Shown: positions 54,950-64,000 of the stretch, in pieces
Position numbering within the stretch: position 1 is the first letter of the stretch
Layout: each line of letters opens with the position of its first letter
Assembly (NCBI GenBank): GCA_947624325.1
Contig: CANQJT010000003.1
Coordinates: forward strand, 1-64,000
Length of the DNA stretch: 64,000 nucleotides
Reading direction: 5' to 3'
Source: Candidatus Gastranaerophilales bacterium
GTDB lineage: Bacteria > Cyanobacteriota > Vampirovibrionia > Gastranaerophilales > Gastranaerophilaceae
The notes under the pieces: model-generated
What the model was told of the DNA's origin: nothing
The model's input: only the letters and a program-made list of their open reading frames with translations
Databases searched by the model: none
Program-made: the position numbers and the translations under genes

Positions 54950-56073
54950 TATGAAATTTTACCCATTACAACTTCTTCTTTTGCACCTGTGCAAGAGGGG
55001 AGGTTGTTTGATTGTTTATTAAAGGTAAAATATCCCAAATATGCGAATGCTATGGCTTCTTTTAATTTATTTGGGATTTTGAAATCCTCGTGAGTTTTTA
55101 TTTCACACTCAGGCAGGTATTCTTGTAAATATTTTATAATTGCTTTATTATAGGCGCCGCCTCCGCCCAGTACAATTTCGGAAATTTTTGTTTTAGGAAA
55201 AATAAAATCCTTATAAGAGTCTGCTATTGTTCTTGCGGTAAGGTTTGTTATTGTTGCCATAACGTCAAAGTTATTTTTGGGCGCTTTTTTATAAATTTTT
55301 TCGGCATAATCAGAGTTAAAAAGTTCTCTGCCTGTTGATTTTGGAGGAGGAAGTTTATAATATGGCTCATTTAAAAGCTCATTAAGCCATGCTTTATCAA
55401 CTTTTCCTTTTAGTGCCGTCATTCCGTCTTTATCATAAGAAAGTGAGAATAACTTATTCATAAAATAATCAATAAGCATATTTCCTGCACCGTTATCAAA
55501 TGCAAAAATTTCACAGTCTTTTGATAAAACAGTTACGTTTGATATTCCTCCGATATTTTGAATTAATCTGTTTTTATCGGTTCCAAATAATATTTTATCG
55601 GCAAATGGTACTAACGGTGCACCTTGTCCGCCTGCTGCCATGTCTTTGGGACGAAAATCCCCTGTTGTCATTATCCCCGTTAATTGTGATATTACCGAAA
55701 TATCACCTATTTGCAGTGTGCCTCTTGTTTTATATTCCCCTATACTTTGAACTTCGGGTATATGGCATATAGTCTGACCGTGTGAAGAGATAAAATCTAT
55801 TTCTTCTTTTTTTATATTTGACTTTTTTAAAAGTTCATTTACGCATTTTGCAAATAATTCGCCAACTGCGAAATTCATAAGACATACATCTTTTACTTCG
55901 CCCCTGCCGTTTGCGAGTTCAAAAAGTTTTGACCTTATTTCACTCGGATATGAAAGAGAATAATCGTTAATAACTTTAAAGGTTAAATCATCGTAAATCC
56001 TTACATAGCAAGCATCTATAGAATCTATAGAGGTACCTGACATTAATGAAATTATATTTTTATAATTTTTCAT
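54946..56073 (-). CDS. anmK: Anhydro-N-acetylmuramic acid kinase
   Basis: 375 residues. It cleaves and phosphorylates 1,6-anhydro-MurNAc to MurNAc-6-P during cell-wall recycling. [45 protein letters not shown] and LGGGGAYN (sugar-kinase/ASKHA) are diagnostic. Its stop overlaps that of the convergent ilvD by 4 bp. Confidence 0.93.
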   Translation of the reverse strand: MKNYKNIISLMSGTSIDSIDACYVRIYDDLTFKVINDYSLSYPSEIRSKLFELANGRGEVKDVCLMNFAVGELFAKCVNELLKKSNIKKEEIDFISSHGQTICHIPEVQSIGEYKTRGTLQIGDISVISQLTGIMTTGDFRPKDMAAGGQGAPLVPFADKILFGTDKNRLIQNIGGISNVTVLSKDCEIFAFDNGAGNMLIDYFMNKLFSLSYDKDGMTALKGKVDKAWLNELLNEPYYKLPPPKSTGRELFNSDYAEKIYKKAPKNNFDVMATITNLTARTIADSYKDFIFPKTKISEIVLGGGGAYNKAIIKYLQEYLPECEIKTHEDFKIPNKLKEAIAFAYLGYFTFNKQSNNLPSCTGAKEEVVMGKISY

Positions 56074-56112
56074 ATAAAAATTATACGATTATAATTAAGA
56101 TATGAAAAGAAG

Positions 56113-56141
56113 TTCAACTATTTAATTATTTATTGTATAAT
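56113..56141 (+). promoter_or_regulatory. Candidate sigma-70 promoter of manC operon
   Basis: TTCAAC (56113-56118), 17-bp spacer, perfect TATAAT (56136-56141), 21 bp before the ATG. The -35 is weak. Confidence 0.5.
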
Positions 56142-56161
56142 TACTAAGACAGAGGAAAGAT

Positions 56162-57592
56162 ATGACAGCAATTTATTCGGTTATATTAGCAGGCGGTGCG
56201 GGAAGCAGGTTATGGCCCTTGTCCCGTGAAACTTATCCTAAGCAAATGTTTAAATTGAACGATGATTATACTCTTTTTCAAAAGACTTTTTTAAGAGTCG
56301 CTTCTTTAATTGATGATAAAAACATTATTACGGCAACAAATATAAAGCATTCTTCCTCTATTAAAGAACAGTTAAAAGAATTAAAAGAAAAATTCTGCAG
56401 AAAATCAGATTATAAAGTATTAACGGAACCATTAATTAAAAATACCGCACCTGCTTTATTTCTTGCATCAAAATACATTGAAAATATTTCATATTCCGGC
56501 TCGGATACAATTATTCTTGCAGTGCCTTCAGACCATTTTATTCCGGATAGACTTGAATTTGCAAAATTAATTGAAAAAGGAATTAAACTTGCTAAACAGG
56601 GGTATATTGTTTCCTTCTCTCAGAAATCCGATAAACCTGATGAAAATTTCGGATGTATGAAAGTAAGAAAAAATCCTAAAATTTATGAAATTGAGCCTGA
56701 TGCATTAAAGGTAGTTTCTTTTATAGAAAAGCCTGATTCTAAAAATGATTTAAAAGGCAAAATATATATCAATACAGGTTTATATATGTTCTCGGTAAAA
56801 ACATACTTTAACGAAGTTAAAAAATATATTCCTGAAATATATGAACTTATGAAAACAGAAGAAATAACAAATACAATCCCTTCCGTTTCAATGAATGTTT
56901 ATTCTAAAATGCCTGAAATTTCCGTTGATTATGCAATAATGGAAAAAACAAAACAGCTTATTACAATACCTTTTGATACCGTATGGAAAGATATAGGCTC
57001 TTGGGATGCAGTTTATGAAATATCTGCTAAAGATAAAAACGGAAATTGTCTTTCGGGCAAAGCAATTGATATAGATTCAAAAAATTCACTTGTTTATTCA
57101 ACGTCTAAAATAGTTGCAACATTGGGACTGGAAGATGCCATTGTCGTAGAAACGGAAGATGCTGTTCTTGTATCCGGCAAAAAGGATACAAACGGAATAA
57201 AAAAAATATATAAAAAGTTAAACGGAAAAAATACTTCGGCGAAAGAAATACATAAAACAGTATTCAGACCTTGGGGCTGTTATACTGTATTAGAAGAAGG
57301 CAAAGGGTTTTTGACAAAGTGTATAATTGTTAATCCTGATGCTAAATTAAGTCTTCAACTCCATCACCACAGAAGTGAGCATTGGGTCGTTTTAGAGGGT
57401 GAAGCTACAGTGGTTAAAGGGGATTGCGTATATACTCTTGAAGCAGGTAAAAGTATTGATATAGGTATAGAAGAAGTGCATTCTCTTCAAAATCAAGGCA
57501 GAGAACAGTTAAAAATTTTAGAAGTTCAACAGGGTGATATTCTTGATGAAAATGATATAGAACGGCTTCAAGATATTTATGGCAGAGTATAA
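56162..57592 (+). CDS. manC: Mannose-1-P guanylyltransferase / mannose-6-P isomerase
   Basis: 476 residues, bifunctional type. The N-terminal nucleotidyltransferase has VILAGGAGSRLWPLSRETYPKQ, AVPSDHFI and FIEKPD. The C-terminal cupin (FRPWGCYTVLEEGKGFLTKCIIV, LQLHHHRSEHWVVLEGEA) is the type II isomerase. It makes GDP-mannose for glycans and, via GMD/FCL-type enzymes elsewhere, possibly GDP-fucose, which would fit the GT23-like gene. AGAGGAAAG precedes the ATG. dxr begins 2 bp after its stop. Confidence 0.95.
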   Translation: MTAIYSVILAGGAGSRLWPLSRETYPKQMFKLNDDYTLFQKTFLRVASLIDDKNIITATNIKHSSSIKEQLKELKEKFCRKSDYKVLTEPLIKNTAPALFLASKYIENISYSGSDTIILAVPSDHFIPDRLEFAKLIEKGIKLAKQGYIVSFSQKSDKPDENFGCMKVRKNPKIYEIEPDALKVVSFIEKPDSKNDLKGKIYINTGLYMFSVKTYFNEVKKYIPEIYELMKTEEITNTIPSVSMNVYSKMPEISVDYAIMEKTKQLITIPFDTVWKDIGSWDAVYEISAKDKNGNCLSGKAIDIDSKNSLVYSTSKIVATLGLEDAIVVETEDAVLVSGKKDTNGIKKIYKKLNGKNTSAKEIHKTVFRPWGCYTVLEEGKGFLTKCIIVNPDAKLSLQLHHHRSEHWVVLEGEATVVKGDCVYTLEAGKSIDIGIEEVHSLQNQGREQLKILEVQQGDILDENDIERLQDIYGRV

Positions 57593-57593
57593 T

Positions 57594-58751
57594 ATGAAAA
57601 AAAATATAGCAATTTTAGGCTCAACAGGTTCAATAGGTACTCAGGCGCTGCAGGTTATAGACAAACTGAGTGATAAGTTTAATGTTGTTGGGTTATCTGC
57701 CGGAAATAATATATCTTTGTTAACAGAGCAGATAAAAAAATATTCGCCGAAATGGGTTTGTACAGCTTCAAAAGATTTCGCTATGGTTCTTAAAAAAACT
57801 TTCAATAACATAAATATTGTTTATGGTGATGAGGGGTTAAATGAAATAGCCGCATTAAAAGAAATTAATCTTTTACTTGTTGCAGTTTCAGGAAAAATCG
57901 GTTTAAAACCGACTATAACCGCCATAAAAAATAAAAAAGATATAGCGCTTGCCAATAAAGAAACTCTTGTTATGGCAGGCGATATAGTTATGAAGCTTGC
58001 TAAAGAAAATAATGTCAAAATTCTTCCCGTAGACAGCGAACATAGTGCAATTTTTCAATGTCTGTCAAACAGAAGTGAAGTAAATCGTTTAATTATTACA
58101 TCATCAGGAGGTCCGTTTAGGAATTCTACTATTGAAGAAATGGAAAAGGCTGATTTATCAGAAGCTTTGGCACATCCAAGGTGGAAAATGGGAAGGAAAA
58201 TAACGGTTGATTCCGCCACTTTAATGAATAAAGGGCTTGAAGTTATTGAAGCACATCACCTTTTTGATATTTCTTACGATGATATAAAAGTTGTTGTTCA
58301 CCCTCAAAGTTATATACATAGTGCTGTTGAATATGTTGACGGAAGTATAATTGCCCAGATAGGAATTCCCAGTATGCATATTCCCATTCAATATGCACTT
58401 ACATATCCTGAAAGAACCAGAGGGGTTGAAACGGAAAGTTTTGATTTTATAAAAGCGGCAAAATTTGAATTTTATGAACCTGATTTAATAAAGTTTCCCT
58501 CGCTGGCTCTTGCGATTAAAGCAGGCAAAACAAAGGGTACTGCAACAGTTTGTCTTAATGCGGCAAATGAAGAAGCTGTTTTCGCTTTTCTTGAAAAGAA
58601 AATTAATTTTCTTGATATTTATAAAATAACAAAATCCGTGTATGATAATTATAAACCAATACAAAACCCGTCTTTGGAGCAAATTTTGTCAGAAGATGAG
58701 CTAATAAGAAAAATCACGCAGGAAAAAATTAATAATATGAGGCAGAGATGA
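57594..58751 (+). CDS. dxr: 1-deoxy-D-xylulose-5-phosphate reductoisomerase
   Basis: 385 residues from ATG 57594 ([19 protein letters not shown]); an in-frame ATG 15 bp upstream lies inside manC. It makes MEP in isoprenoid synthesis. [29 protein letters not shown] and [27 protein letters not shown] (metal and substrate residues) are diagnostic. It is the target of fosmidomycin. It overlaps aroQ by 4 bp. Confidence 0.96.
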   Translation: MKKNIAILGSTGSIGTQALQVIDKLSDKFNVVGLSAGNNISLLTEQIKKYSPKWVCTASKDFAMVLKKTFNNINIVYGDEGLNEIAALKEINLLLVAVSGKIGLKPTITAIKNKKDIALANKETLVMAGDIVMKLAKENNVKILPVDSEHSAIFQCLSNRSEVNRLIITSSGGPFRNSTIEEMEKADLSEALAHPRWKMGRKITVDSATLMNKGLEVIEAHHLFDISYDDIKVVVHPQSYIHSAVEYVDGSIIAQIGIPSMHIPIQYALTYPERTRGVETESFDFIKAAKFEFYEPDLIKFPSLALAIKAGKTKGTATVCLNAANEEAVFAFLEKKINFLDIYKITKSVYDNYKPIQNPSLEQILSEDELIRKITQEKINNMRQR

Positions 58752-59185
58752 AAATACTTGTTATAAACGGACCTAACTTGAATATGCTTGGTACAAGAGA
58801 ACCGGATAAGTACGGGACTAAGACTCTTAAGGATATTGAAGAATTTCTTTTAAAAGAAGCGGAAAAGTTAAATGTTGAAATGAGTTTTTATCAAAGTAAT
58901 ATAGAAGGTGAAATTGTTGGTAAAATTCAAGAGGCAAAAGGCTATTTCGACGGGATAATTATTAACCCTGCAGCATACACTCATACAAGTGTTGCCATAA
59001 GAGATGCACTTTTAGCTGTAGCATTGCCTGCGGTTGAAATACATTTATCCAATATCCATACAAGAGAAGATTTTAGAAAAATATCTCTGACCGCACCTGC
59101 TTGTCTGGGACAAATTACGGGATTCGGTGAAAACAGCTATAAATTAGGTTTAATTGCTTTAGTTGACTATCTTAAATCACTTTAA
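58748..59185 (+). CDS. aroQ: 3-dehydroquinate dehydratase, type II
   Basis: 145 residues, typical. Third step of the shikimate pathway. [18 protein letters not shown] (catalytic Arg/Tyr), [22 protein letters not shown] and [15 protein letters not shown] are diagnostic. It overlaps dxr (ATGA) and, at its end, the convergent phosphodiester glycosidase gene by 9 bp. Confidence 0.96.
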   Translation: MKILVINGPNLNMLGTREPDKYGTKTLKDIEEFLLKEAEKLNVEMSFYQSNIEGEIVGKIQEAKGYFDGIIINPAAYTHTSVAIRDALLAVALPAVEIHLSNIHTREDFRKISLTAPACLGQITGFGENSYKLGLIALVDYLKSL

Positions 59186-59998
59186 TATTAAGAAAGATTT
59201 TAACTTGCGAGCTTGATTATCTTTTTCGGATATAATATTTAGACCTTTTGAATTAAATGAAGTTGAACCGCCTCCGTCAAATGCCATTGCTTTTTCCATT
59301 CCCCATCTTCTTGTAAGTTCACTGGCTTCTTGTAATGTCATAGGTGATTTTGTAGTAATAATGAATAAATATACATTATTATTTTTTATTCCGATTGCGG
59401 TTCTTGCATATTTATGAAGTGCCGATGCGGATTCACTTATGATTTTACCGTTTTTCATAAGTATAAAAAATTCATCTTCAAGCCTTAAATCCGGGAATAA
59501 CATAGGTCCGGCTTGAATGGCATGTTTTATTTTAAATCCTTCTAAAGGTTTGTCATCATGCTGTGCAATATCATAAACTATTTTTCCATTAGCATCTTCA
59601 AGAATTCTAAATTCCGACCTGTTTAAGATTTTACTCATATAAGGAGCAAGTGCTTTATTTTGCATTAAATTTTCATTATTTTCAGGGGATAATACTAAAT
59701 TATTATTAATTGTAACGTAAGATACGGATTTTTGATTTTTAGGGTCAAAAAATCCTGCATTAACACATAAAACAGAATTTGTTTCTTTGTATACGTCAAG
59801 ATTAGTTTTTAATTCATCAACATAATAAGGGATAAGTCTGTTTTTTGCTTTTGTTGTATTGATTTCAACAATATAAACACCTTCAGGGTCTTCAACAATT
59901 CTGTATAAACCTGTTTTTGCAAATGCATAGTCAGGTATATGAATAAATACAATATATACAAGCAGAATTGAAATAATTTTGAAGAAACATTTAATCAT
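59177..59998 (-). CDS. Phosphodiester glycosidase (NAGPA-like) exported protein
   Basis: 273 residues. The N-terminal hydrophobic segment ([20 protein letters not shown]) is a signal or anchor. The NAGPA domain shows [39 protein letters not shown] and [11 protein letters not shown]. Family members cleave phosphodiester-linked GlcNAc or related bonds in envelope polymers. It overlaps the LptF/G gene by 1 bp, so it is co-expressed with LPS export genes. Confidence 0.85.
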   Translation of the reverse strand: MIKCFFKIISILLVYIVFIHIPDYAFAKTGLYRIVEDPEGVYIVEINTTKAKNRLIPYYVDELKTNLDVYKETNSVLCVNAGFFDPKNQKSVSYVTINNNLVLSPENNENLMQNKALAPYMSKILNRSEFRILEDANGKIVYDIAQHDDKPLEGFKIKHAIQAGPMLFPDLRLEDEFFILMKNGKIISESASALHKYARTAIGIKNNNVYLFIITTKSPMTLQEASELTRRWGMEKAMAFDGGGSTSFNSKGLNIISEKDNQARKLKSFLILK

Positions 59999-61101
59999 TA
60001 TAAATCCTTTGCTTTCTTAAGAATAATAATTAATATTATTGATAATACGGGAGCAATCATTGATGTTATCCAGGGTGAAAGAACGGCTTTTTCAGCCAGT
60101 AAATCAAAAAACGGTATTGTTATATAATAACCGAATATAACACCTACAGCAATTAGCATTCCTATAAATTTTTGTTCTCTGGGTTTTGAAAAACCTAATA
60201 TACATCCTAAAATAGTGAAAAATATACACATAAATGAATGAGTAAATCGTTGAATGTATTTATTGAGCATAAATCTATATTCATCATCCATATTTTCTTG
60301 TTTTAATAATTTTATATATTCCGATATCTGATAATTGGTAAGCTCTCTGTCTCTATAAATTGAATATTTCATTAATTTAAATGCATTTGTTGCACTTAAA
60401 TCATCTAAAACAGGTAAATTTTTAATCTCATCAATTTCTTTAAATATACCTTCTTCTGTAATTATATATTTCTTTCCGCTGTTAATTGTCCAAGTTTTAT
60501 AATCATATTTTACATAATCGGAAACTATAATACTTGATAACAAACTTGAACCTTTATTGTATTCATTATAAAAATTTAAAACGATAACATCTTTTATGTT
60601 ATTATCATCGAATTTAGAAACAATAATAATTTTATTCATAGAATCATCTTTGTTTTTTACGGGAAAAACAAATTGAGATGACCTTATGTCACCTTTAATG
60701 TTTTTAAGTTTTATTGCTGATATCGGTAAAAATTTAGACCCTATAACGAATGTGAAACAAGTAGCGAAAATACTTAAGATAATAACAGAAGCAATAATTC
60801 TGAAAAAAGGTATACCGGAACCTCTTAAAACCGTTATTTCAAAATCTTTACTTAATTTGTCAAAAGTTAATATAGTGCCTAAAAGCATACCTACAGGCAT
60901 TGCGATGTTTAATACTTTAGGAAGTTCATAAATTATAATGGAAATACCCGTTTCTAATGAAATTTGTCCGCCTATAACTTTTTGTACCGTTCTAAGAAAA
61001 ATTTCGGGCATTATCCAAACAATCATAAATATAAATATGCATGCAATACATGACAAAAATATTTGAGTAAATATATATTTATCCAGTAATTTTATTTTCA
61101 T
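59998..61101 (-). CDS. LptF/LptG-family LPS export permease
   Basis: 367 residues. Six transmembrane helices in the YjgP/YjgQ arrangement: three N-terminal, a periplasmic jellyroll of about 150 residues, and three C-terminal. LDKYIFTQIF at the start, and GMLLGTILTFDKLSKDFEITVLRGSGI is the coupling helix that contacts LptB. One permease gene alone is seen here, next to lptB. Overlaps lptB by 1 bp. Confidence 0.9.
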   Translation of the reverse strand: MKIKLLDKYIFTQIFLSCIACIFIFMIVWIMPEIFLRTVQKVIGGQISLETGISIIIYELPKVLNIAMPVGMLLGTILTFDKLSKDFEITVLRGSGIPFFRIIASVIILSIFATCFTFVIGSKFLPISAIKLKNIKGDIRSSQFVFPVKNKDDSMNKIIIVSKFDDNNIKDVIVLNFYNEYNKGSSLLSSIIVSDYVKYDYKTWTINSGKKYIITEEGIFKEIDEIKNLPVLDDLSATNAFKLMKYSIYRDRELTNYQISEYIKLLKQENMDDEYRFMLNKYIQRFTHSFMCIFFTILGCILGFSKPREQKFIGMLIAVGVIFGYYITIPFFDLLAEKAVLSPWITSMIAPVLSIILIIILKKAKDL

Positions 61102-61823
61102 TACAGAGAAAAATCCTTTCCCAAATAGAATTGTTTAGCAATTTCATCATTTGCAATTTCATCTCTTGAGCCTTCTATTTGAATTTTGCCGTCAAAAATT
61201 ACATATGCTCTATCTGTAATGGATAAGGTAGCTTTTGGATTATGATCGGTAATTAAAACACCGAGCCCTCTGTCGGATAAAAGTTTAATGTTATCTTTAA
61301 TTTCGCCGATAGCAATAGGGTCAATTCCGGCAAAAGGTTCATCTAACAGTATAAATTCAGGGCTGGCAGCCAGTGCTCTTGCAATTTCCACCCTTCTTCT
61401 TTCGCCGCCAGAGAGTGATACCGCCATTGTATCTCTTAATTTTTTTATCCTGAATTCATCCAATAATTCTTCTAATTTATTTGCTTTTTCGTCTTTAGAA
61501 AGTTTATCATTTAATTCAAGTACCAGTTTTATATTATCTTCAACTGAAAGTTTTCTGAAAATGGAAGCTTCTTGAGGGAGGTAGCCGATTCCCTGTTTAG
61601 CTCTTTTATCCATTGTCATTTCAGTTAAATCGATATCATCTATAAATATTTTACCGGAATTAGGTCTTATTAAGCCTACTACCATATAAAAAGTAGTCGT
61701 CTTGCCGGCACCATTCGGACCTAAAAGCCCTACAACTTCACCTTTATTAACTACTAAAGAAATATTATTTACAACTGTTCTGTCATTATATATTTTTACT
61801 AAATTTTCAGTTCTTATTTTCAT
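61101..61823 (-). CDS. lptB: LPS export ABC ATPase
   Basis: 240 residues, typical. Walker A GPNGAGKTT, Q-loop LPQEASIFRKLSVEDN, ABC signature LSGGERRRVEIARALA, Walker B FILLDEPFAGIDP and H-loop DHN are complete. It powers LPS extraction from the inner membrane with LptF/G. First gene of the lptB - lptF/G - NAGPA operon. Confidence 0.95.
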   Translation of the reverse strand: MKIRTENLVKIYNDRTVVNNISLVVNKGEVVGLLGPNGAGKTTTFYMVVGLIRPNSGKIFIDDIDLTEMTMDKRAKQGIGYLPQEASIFRKLSVEDNIKLVLELNDKLSKDEKANKLEELLDEFRIKKLRDTMAVSLSGGERRRVEIARALAASPEFILLDEPFAGIDPIAIGEIKDNIKLLSDRGLGVLITDHNPKATLSITDRAYVIFDGKIQIEGSRDEIANDEIAKQFYLGKDFSL

Positions 61824-61897
61824 AACACTAACCCTTATCCATATATAACTTTAAATAAAACAAAGGTTATTGTCAAAAAAAGGACATTTATTAACAC

Positions 61898-61927
61898 AAA
61901 AAAAGAGCCTCTTAAGAGGCTCTTTTT
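61898..61927 (-). terminator. Terminator of HEAT-repeat gene
   Basis: A near-perfect palindrome: 12-bp stem (61900-61911 with 61916-61927), TTAA loop and seven T on the minus strand. Confidence 0.92.
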
Positions 61928-61943
61928 AATTTTTTTAAAACCG

Positions 61944-62792
61944 TTATACACTAACTTTTTTGGATTGAACTTCATTAACAGGTTTCCAATTAGCAGCCAT
62001 AATCTTTTTAAAAGATTTAAGAGCTGTATCTTCAAGTTCACCAAGTTCTTCAGCTTTAACAATTAATTCTCTTAACGGAAGTAATGCTCTTTGGTCACGA
62101 AGTACACCAAGTGCAGCAGCTGCACCTGCTCTTACTAAATCGTTTTCTTTTTCATTCTGCATTACTTCAATTAATGAAGGAACTGCTTTTGTGTCATTTA
62201 ATTTACCTAAAGAAGTTACTGCATAAATTCTGACATTTACCCATTCATCTTTAAGCATTTTAATAATGTTATCAACTGCTTTCGGATTACCGATTTCGCC
62301 CAGTGCTCTTGTTGCATCGCATCTTACATTTACTTTTTCACTATCCAATGACTCAATTAATGCATCGGTAGCGACATCACCAATTTCAATTAATGCATCG
62401 GTTGCTGTAATACATACTTGAGGATTTTCATCATTTAAAGCTTCAACGAGCGGTTCAACGACTTCTCTTCCGCCAAGGCGGCCTAAAGCTCTTGCCGCAC
62501 GAACACGAACATCAACGTTTCTGTCTTCACGCAATGACTCAATTAACGGAATAGTTGCACTAACTTCGCCTAATTCACCTAAAGCTCTTGCTGCATATAA
62601 ACGAACAGAACCGTTTCTGTCATTTTTAAGTACATCAATTAATGGTTCTACTGCATTTGCATCGCCCATTTCTCCCAGTACTCTTGCAGCATTATATCTT
62701 ACTTTTTCGGAATTGCTTGTTCTTAAGTCATTTAATAGTTCGTCAAAAGTTTTCTTTGCTTGTTTTTTTCTAGAGTTCACACTTATTGTCAT
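61944..62792 (-). CDS. PBS-lyase HEAT-like repeat protein
   Basis: 282 residues. About seven HEAT repeats of about 31 residues, for example VRYNAARVLGEMGDANAVEPLIDVLKND and VRVRAARALGRLGGREVVEPLVEALND. Such repeats are common in Cyanobacteria (CpcE-type), where some are phycobilin lyases. None of the lyase context is here, so it is a protein-interaction scaffold of unknown partner. No signal peptide. GGAGG precedes the ATG. Confidence 0.88.
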   Translation of the reverse strand: MTISVNSRKKQAKKTFDELLNDLRTSNSEKVRYNAARVLGEMGDANAVEPLIDVLKNDRNGSVRLYAARALGELGEVSATIPLIESLREDRNVDVRVRAARALGRLGGREVVEPLVEALNDENPQVCITATDALIEIGDVATDALIESLDSEKVNVRCDATRALGEIGNPKAVDNIIKMLKDEWVNVRIYAVTSLGKLNDTKAVPSLIEVMQNEKENDLVRAGAAAALGVLRDQRALLPLRELIVKAEELGELEDTALKSFKKIMAANWKPVNEVQSKKVSV

Positions 62793-62921
62793 TCTTCCTC
62801 CGACAAAAATTTACTTACTTTACTACCTCTTATATAAAAAATTTTTTTTTTCTATAATTTACTTTTTTGTGGATTTTTTTACAAAATATTAACATTTCGT
62901 TTTTTGGGGTTTCGGTTTAAA

Positions 62922-62992
62922 TGTACTTTGGACACTTTTTCGTCCTTTGTTTTAGTATTATATCATGTTTTTTGTACTTTTTACACTTTTTC
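62922..62992. repeat. Two 20-bp direct repeats flanking a -10 box
   Basis: TGTACTTTGGACACTTTTTC (62922-62941) and TGTACTTTTTACACTTTTTC (62973-62992) differ at two positions and start 51 bp apart, about five helical turns. The HEAT gene -10 lies between them. They could be paired operator sites. Confidence 0.55.
62957..62965 (-). promoter_or_regulatory. Extended -10 promoter for HEAT gene
   Basis: Minus strand TGATATAAT (62957-62965), an extended -10 (TGnTATAAT). No good -35. A start near 62950 leaves a long leader of about 155 nt. Confidence 0.5.
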
Positions 62993-63138
62993 TTTTAAAA
63001 TTTTTAACATGTTATGTGATTGTTTTTTTAATAAAATCTCAAATTCAAATATATATTAAAATAAATTGTAACAAAAATTAATACAAATTCAATATTTTTG
63101 GATTATGCTTGTATTATATTGGTGGAGTTTTTGCATTT

Positions 63139-64000
63139 ATGGGGAATTTTTATAAATCTGTTTCAACTTTACCCGTTGTTCTCAGATGTTATTCAATACC
63201 TATATCAGTTGTATCATGGTCTGTTCCTTTTATTTTTGCACTTTTATGCGGTGGTAATGCTTTATTAGGTATTATTGCACTTGCCGGTATTATTTTAGTG
63301 CATTTAGGTACTAATCTTTTTGACGATATAGCAGATTATGTACGGGAAAAATACAAAATTGACAAAGGCTTAAAAACTGATTTTAATTTTCAAAAAGGTA
63401 AATGTGCATTCCTTATAAATGGTGATTTTTCTTTAAAACAATGCCTTTTTATTTGTTTAATGTTATTTTTAACGGCAATTATTATCGGATGTTATTTCTA
63501 TTCTCTGTGGGGAACAGGTATATTGTTTGTTGTACTTCCCGTTGTTGTTTTGTGTCTTTTATACCCGATTTTAGGCTGTTTGGGATTGGGAGAAATAATT
63601 GTTGCGGTTATTTTTTCGCCGTTGTTATATTCAGGGGTATTTTTTGCAATGACAGGCAGTTTTTCTAAGGATATATTAATCCTGTCAATATCTACCGGCT
63701 CTTTGGTGGTTGGTATACTTCACAACCACATGCTTCTTGATTACAAATATGACACGACTAACAGAAAAATAACTCTATGCAGGTTATCGGGAAGTGAACA
63801 TAATGCTTTAATTCTGCTCGGGATTTTTTCTTTTATTCCGTATATTAATCTGTTATTTTGGGTATTTTCAGGAAAATTGGGAGTATGGTATTTACTTCCG
63901 TTAATTACCGTTCCGAGTGCTATTGCCCTGTTGAATGTTATGAATAAACACATTAAAAATCCGGACGAGCAGATAGAATATAATATATTTATGGGCTGTG
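63139..64000 (+). CDS. UbiA-family prenyltransferase, 3' end outside window
   Basis: 287 codons visible, open to the window end. Multiple transmembrane helices. The two Asp-rich prenyl-diphosphate motifs are present: NLFDDIADY near residue 58 and DYKYDTTNRK near residue 201. It fits MenA-like 1,4-dihydroxy-2-naphthoate polyprenyltransferases (membrane quinone synthesis), but other UbiA aromatic prenyltransferases are possible because no men/ubi neighbours are seen. The start ATG lies about 12 bp after GGTGGAG. Confidence 0.82.
   Translation, partial: MGNFYKSVSTLPVVLRCYSIPISVVSWSVPFIFALLCGGNALLGIIALAGIILVHLGTNLFDDIADYVREKYKIDKGLKTDFNFQKGKCAFLINGDFSLKQCLFICLMLFLTAIIIGCYFYSLWGTGILFVVLPVVVLCLLYPILGCLGLGEIIVAVIFSPLLYSGVFFAMTGSFSKDILILSISTGSLVVGILHNHMLLDYKYDTTNRKITLCRLSGSEHNALILLGIFSFIPYINLLFWVFSGKLGVWYLLPLITVPSAIALLNVMNKHIKNPDEQIEYNIFMGC

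Larger units (their letters stand above)
62793..63138. other. 346-bp gene-free divergent region
   Basis: Very AT-rich, no ORF or RNA gene seen. It holds the leader and promoter of the HEAT gene (-) and, at its right end, the leader of the UbiA gene (+), with GGTGGAG at 63121-63126 and weak TTCAAT/TATTAT boxes (63088-63093, 63112-63117). It also contains two 20-bp direct repeats (next entries). Confidence 0.6.

Noticed and set aside
63741-63953. Minus-strand 70-codon frame at the window end
   Set aside because: It lies within the UbiA gene on the opposite strand and has no ribosome site or family resemblance.

Overview
The window is AT-rich, densely coded DNA from a diderm, anaerobic bacterium. 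LptB and an LptF/G permease imply an LPS-type outer membrane. A rubredoxin plus flavodiiron pair implies anaerobic life, and a DUF2993 (LmeA-type) protein is common in Cyanobacteria. This gene mix, low GC and the style of the small Gln/Ala-rich and EF-hand-like proteins best fit a non-photosynthetic gut cyanobacterial relative (Vampirovibrionia/Melainabacteria, Gastranaerophilales). That placement is inference from recognition, not from a tree. I saw no rRNA, tRNA, CRISPR array, transposase or integrase.

Layout. 1-2.6 kb: two tandem paralogues with Pro/Thr-rich repeat tails; the first is cut by the window edge. 2.6-7.3 kb: a TPR glycosyltransferase, then proC, a stand-alone AICAR-formyltransferase-like gene and an Fsr-like MFS exporter on the minus strand. 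7.4-14.1 kb: rpmH-rnpA, a coiled-coil protein, pgi, a YtxH/DUF948-like envelope operon, fba, a DUF475/TerC protein and fabI. 14.2-22.3 kb: DUF3137, tgt-ndk, then a TPR/DUF5989/SxtJ/carbamoyltransferase operon, and a glycosyltransferase behind a poly-G-interrupted promoter. 22.3-27.9 kb: polA, a secreted protein, lpdA and a secreted HExxH protein. 27.9-42.1 kb: a minus-strand run of 14 closely packed genes (glyA, wecA-like, def, fmt, aroH, PurD-like, ylxR, infB, rbfA, truB, DUF2993, GerMN, Clp-N-only, U32 peptidase). 42.2-46 kb: a one-zinc DnaJ-like protein, queE, a CooC-like ATPase and folD. 46-50 kb: a small Cys-rich protein, the dTDP-rhamnose genes and a secreted CarboxypepD_reg-like protein. 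50.4-64 kb: an EF-hand-like coiled-coil protein, rubredoxin-flavodiiron-ilvD, anmK, manC-dxr-aroQ, lptB-lptF/G-phosphodiester glycosidase, a HEAT-repeat protein, and a UbiA prenyltransferase cut by the window end.

How the genes work together. Much of the window builds the cell envelope and surface glycans (dTDP-rhamnose, GDP-mannose, wecA-like initiation, Lpt export, carbamoyltransferase, glycosyltransferases, anhydro-MurNAc recycling). Another large block is protein synthesis (infB, rbfA, truB, def, fmt, U32, rpmH, rnpA, tgt, queE). Purine-type paralogues (PurH-like, PurD-like) are present but appear to have lost catalytic residues.

The most interesting signals are these. (1) Three promoters match the sigma-28 (FliA/SigD) consensus with exact 11-bp spacing, in front of non-flagellar genes for EF-hand-like/coiled-coil and secreted HExxH proteins. 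(2) A G9 tract lies between the -35 and -10 boxes of a glycosyltransferase promoter, next to a tandem duplication of the -10 box, which looks like a phase-variable switch. (3) A dispersed structured repeat has conserved ends and variable hairpin interiors. (4) A protein carries three Clp-N modules and no ATPase. (5) Two purine-biosynthesis paralogues look like pseudoenzymes. (6) Two leader hairpins hold a Shine-Dalgarno sequence.
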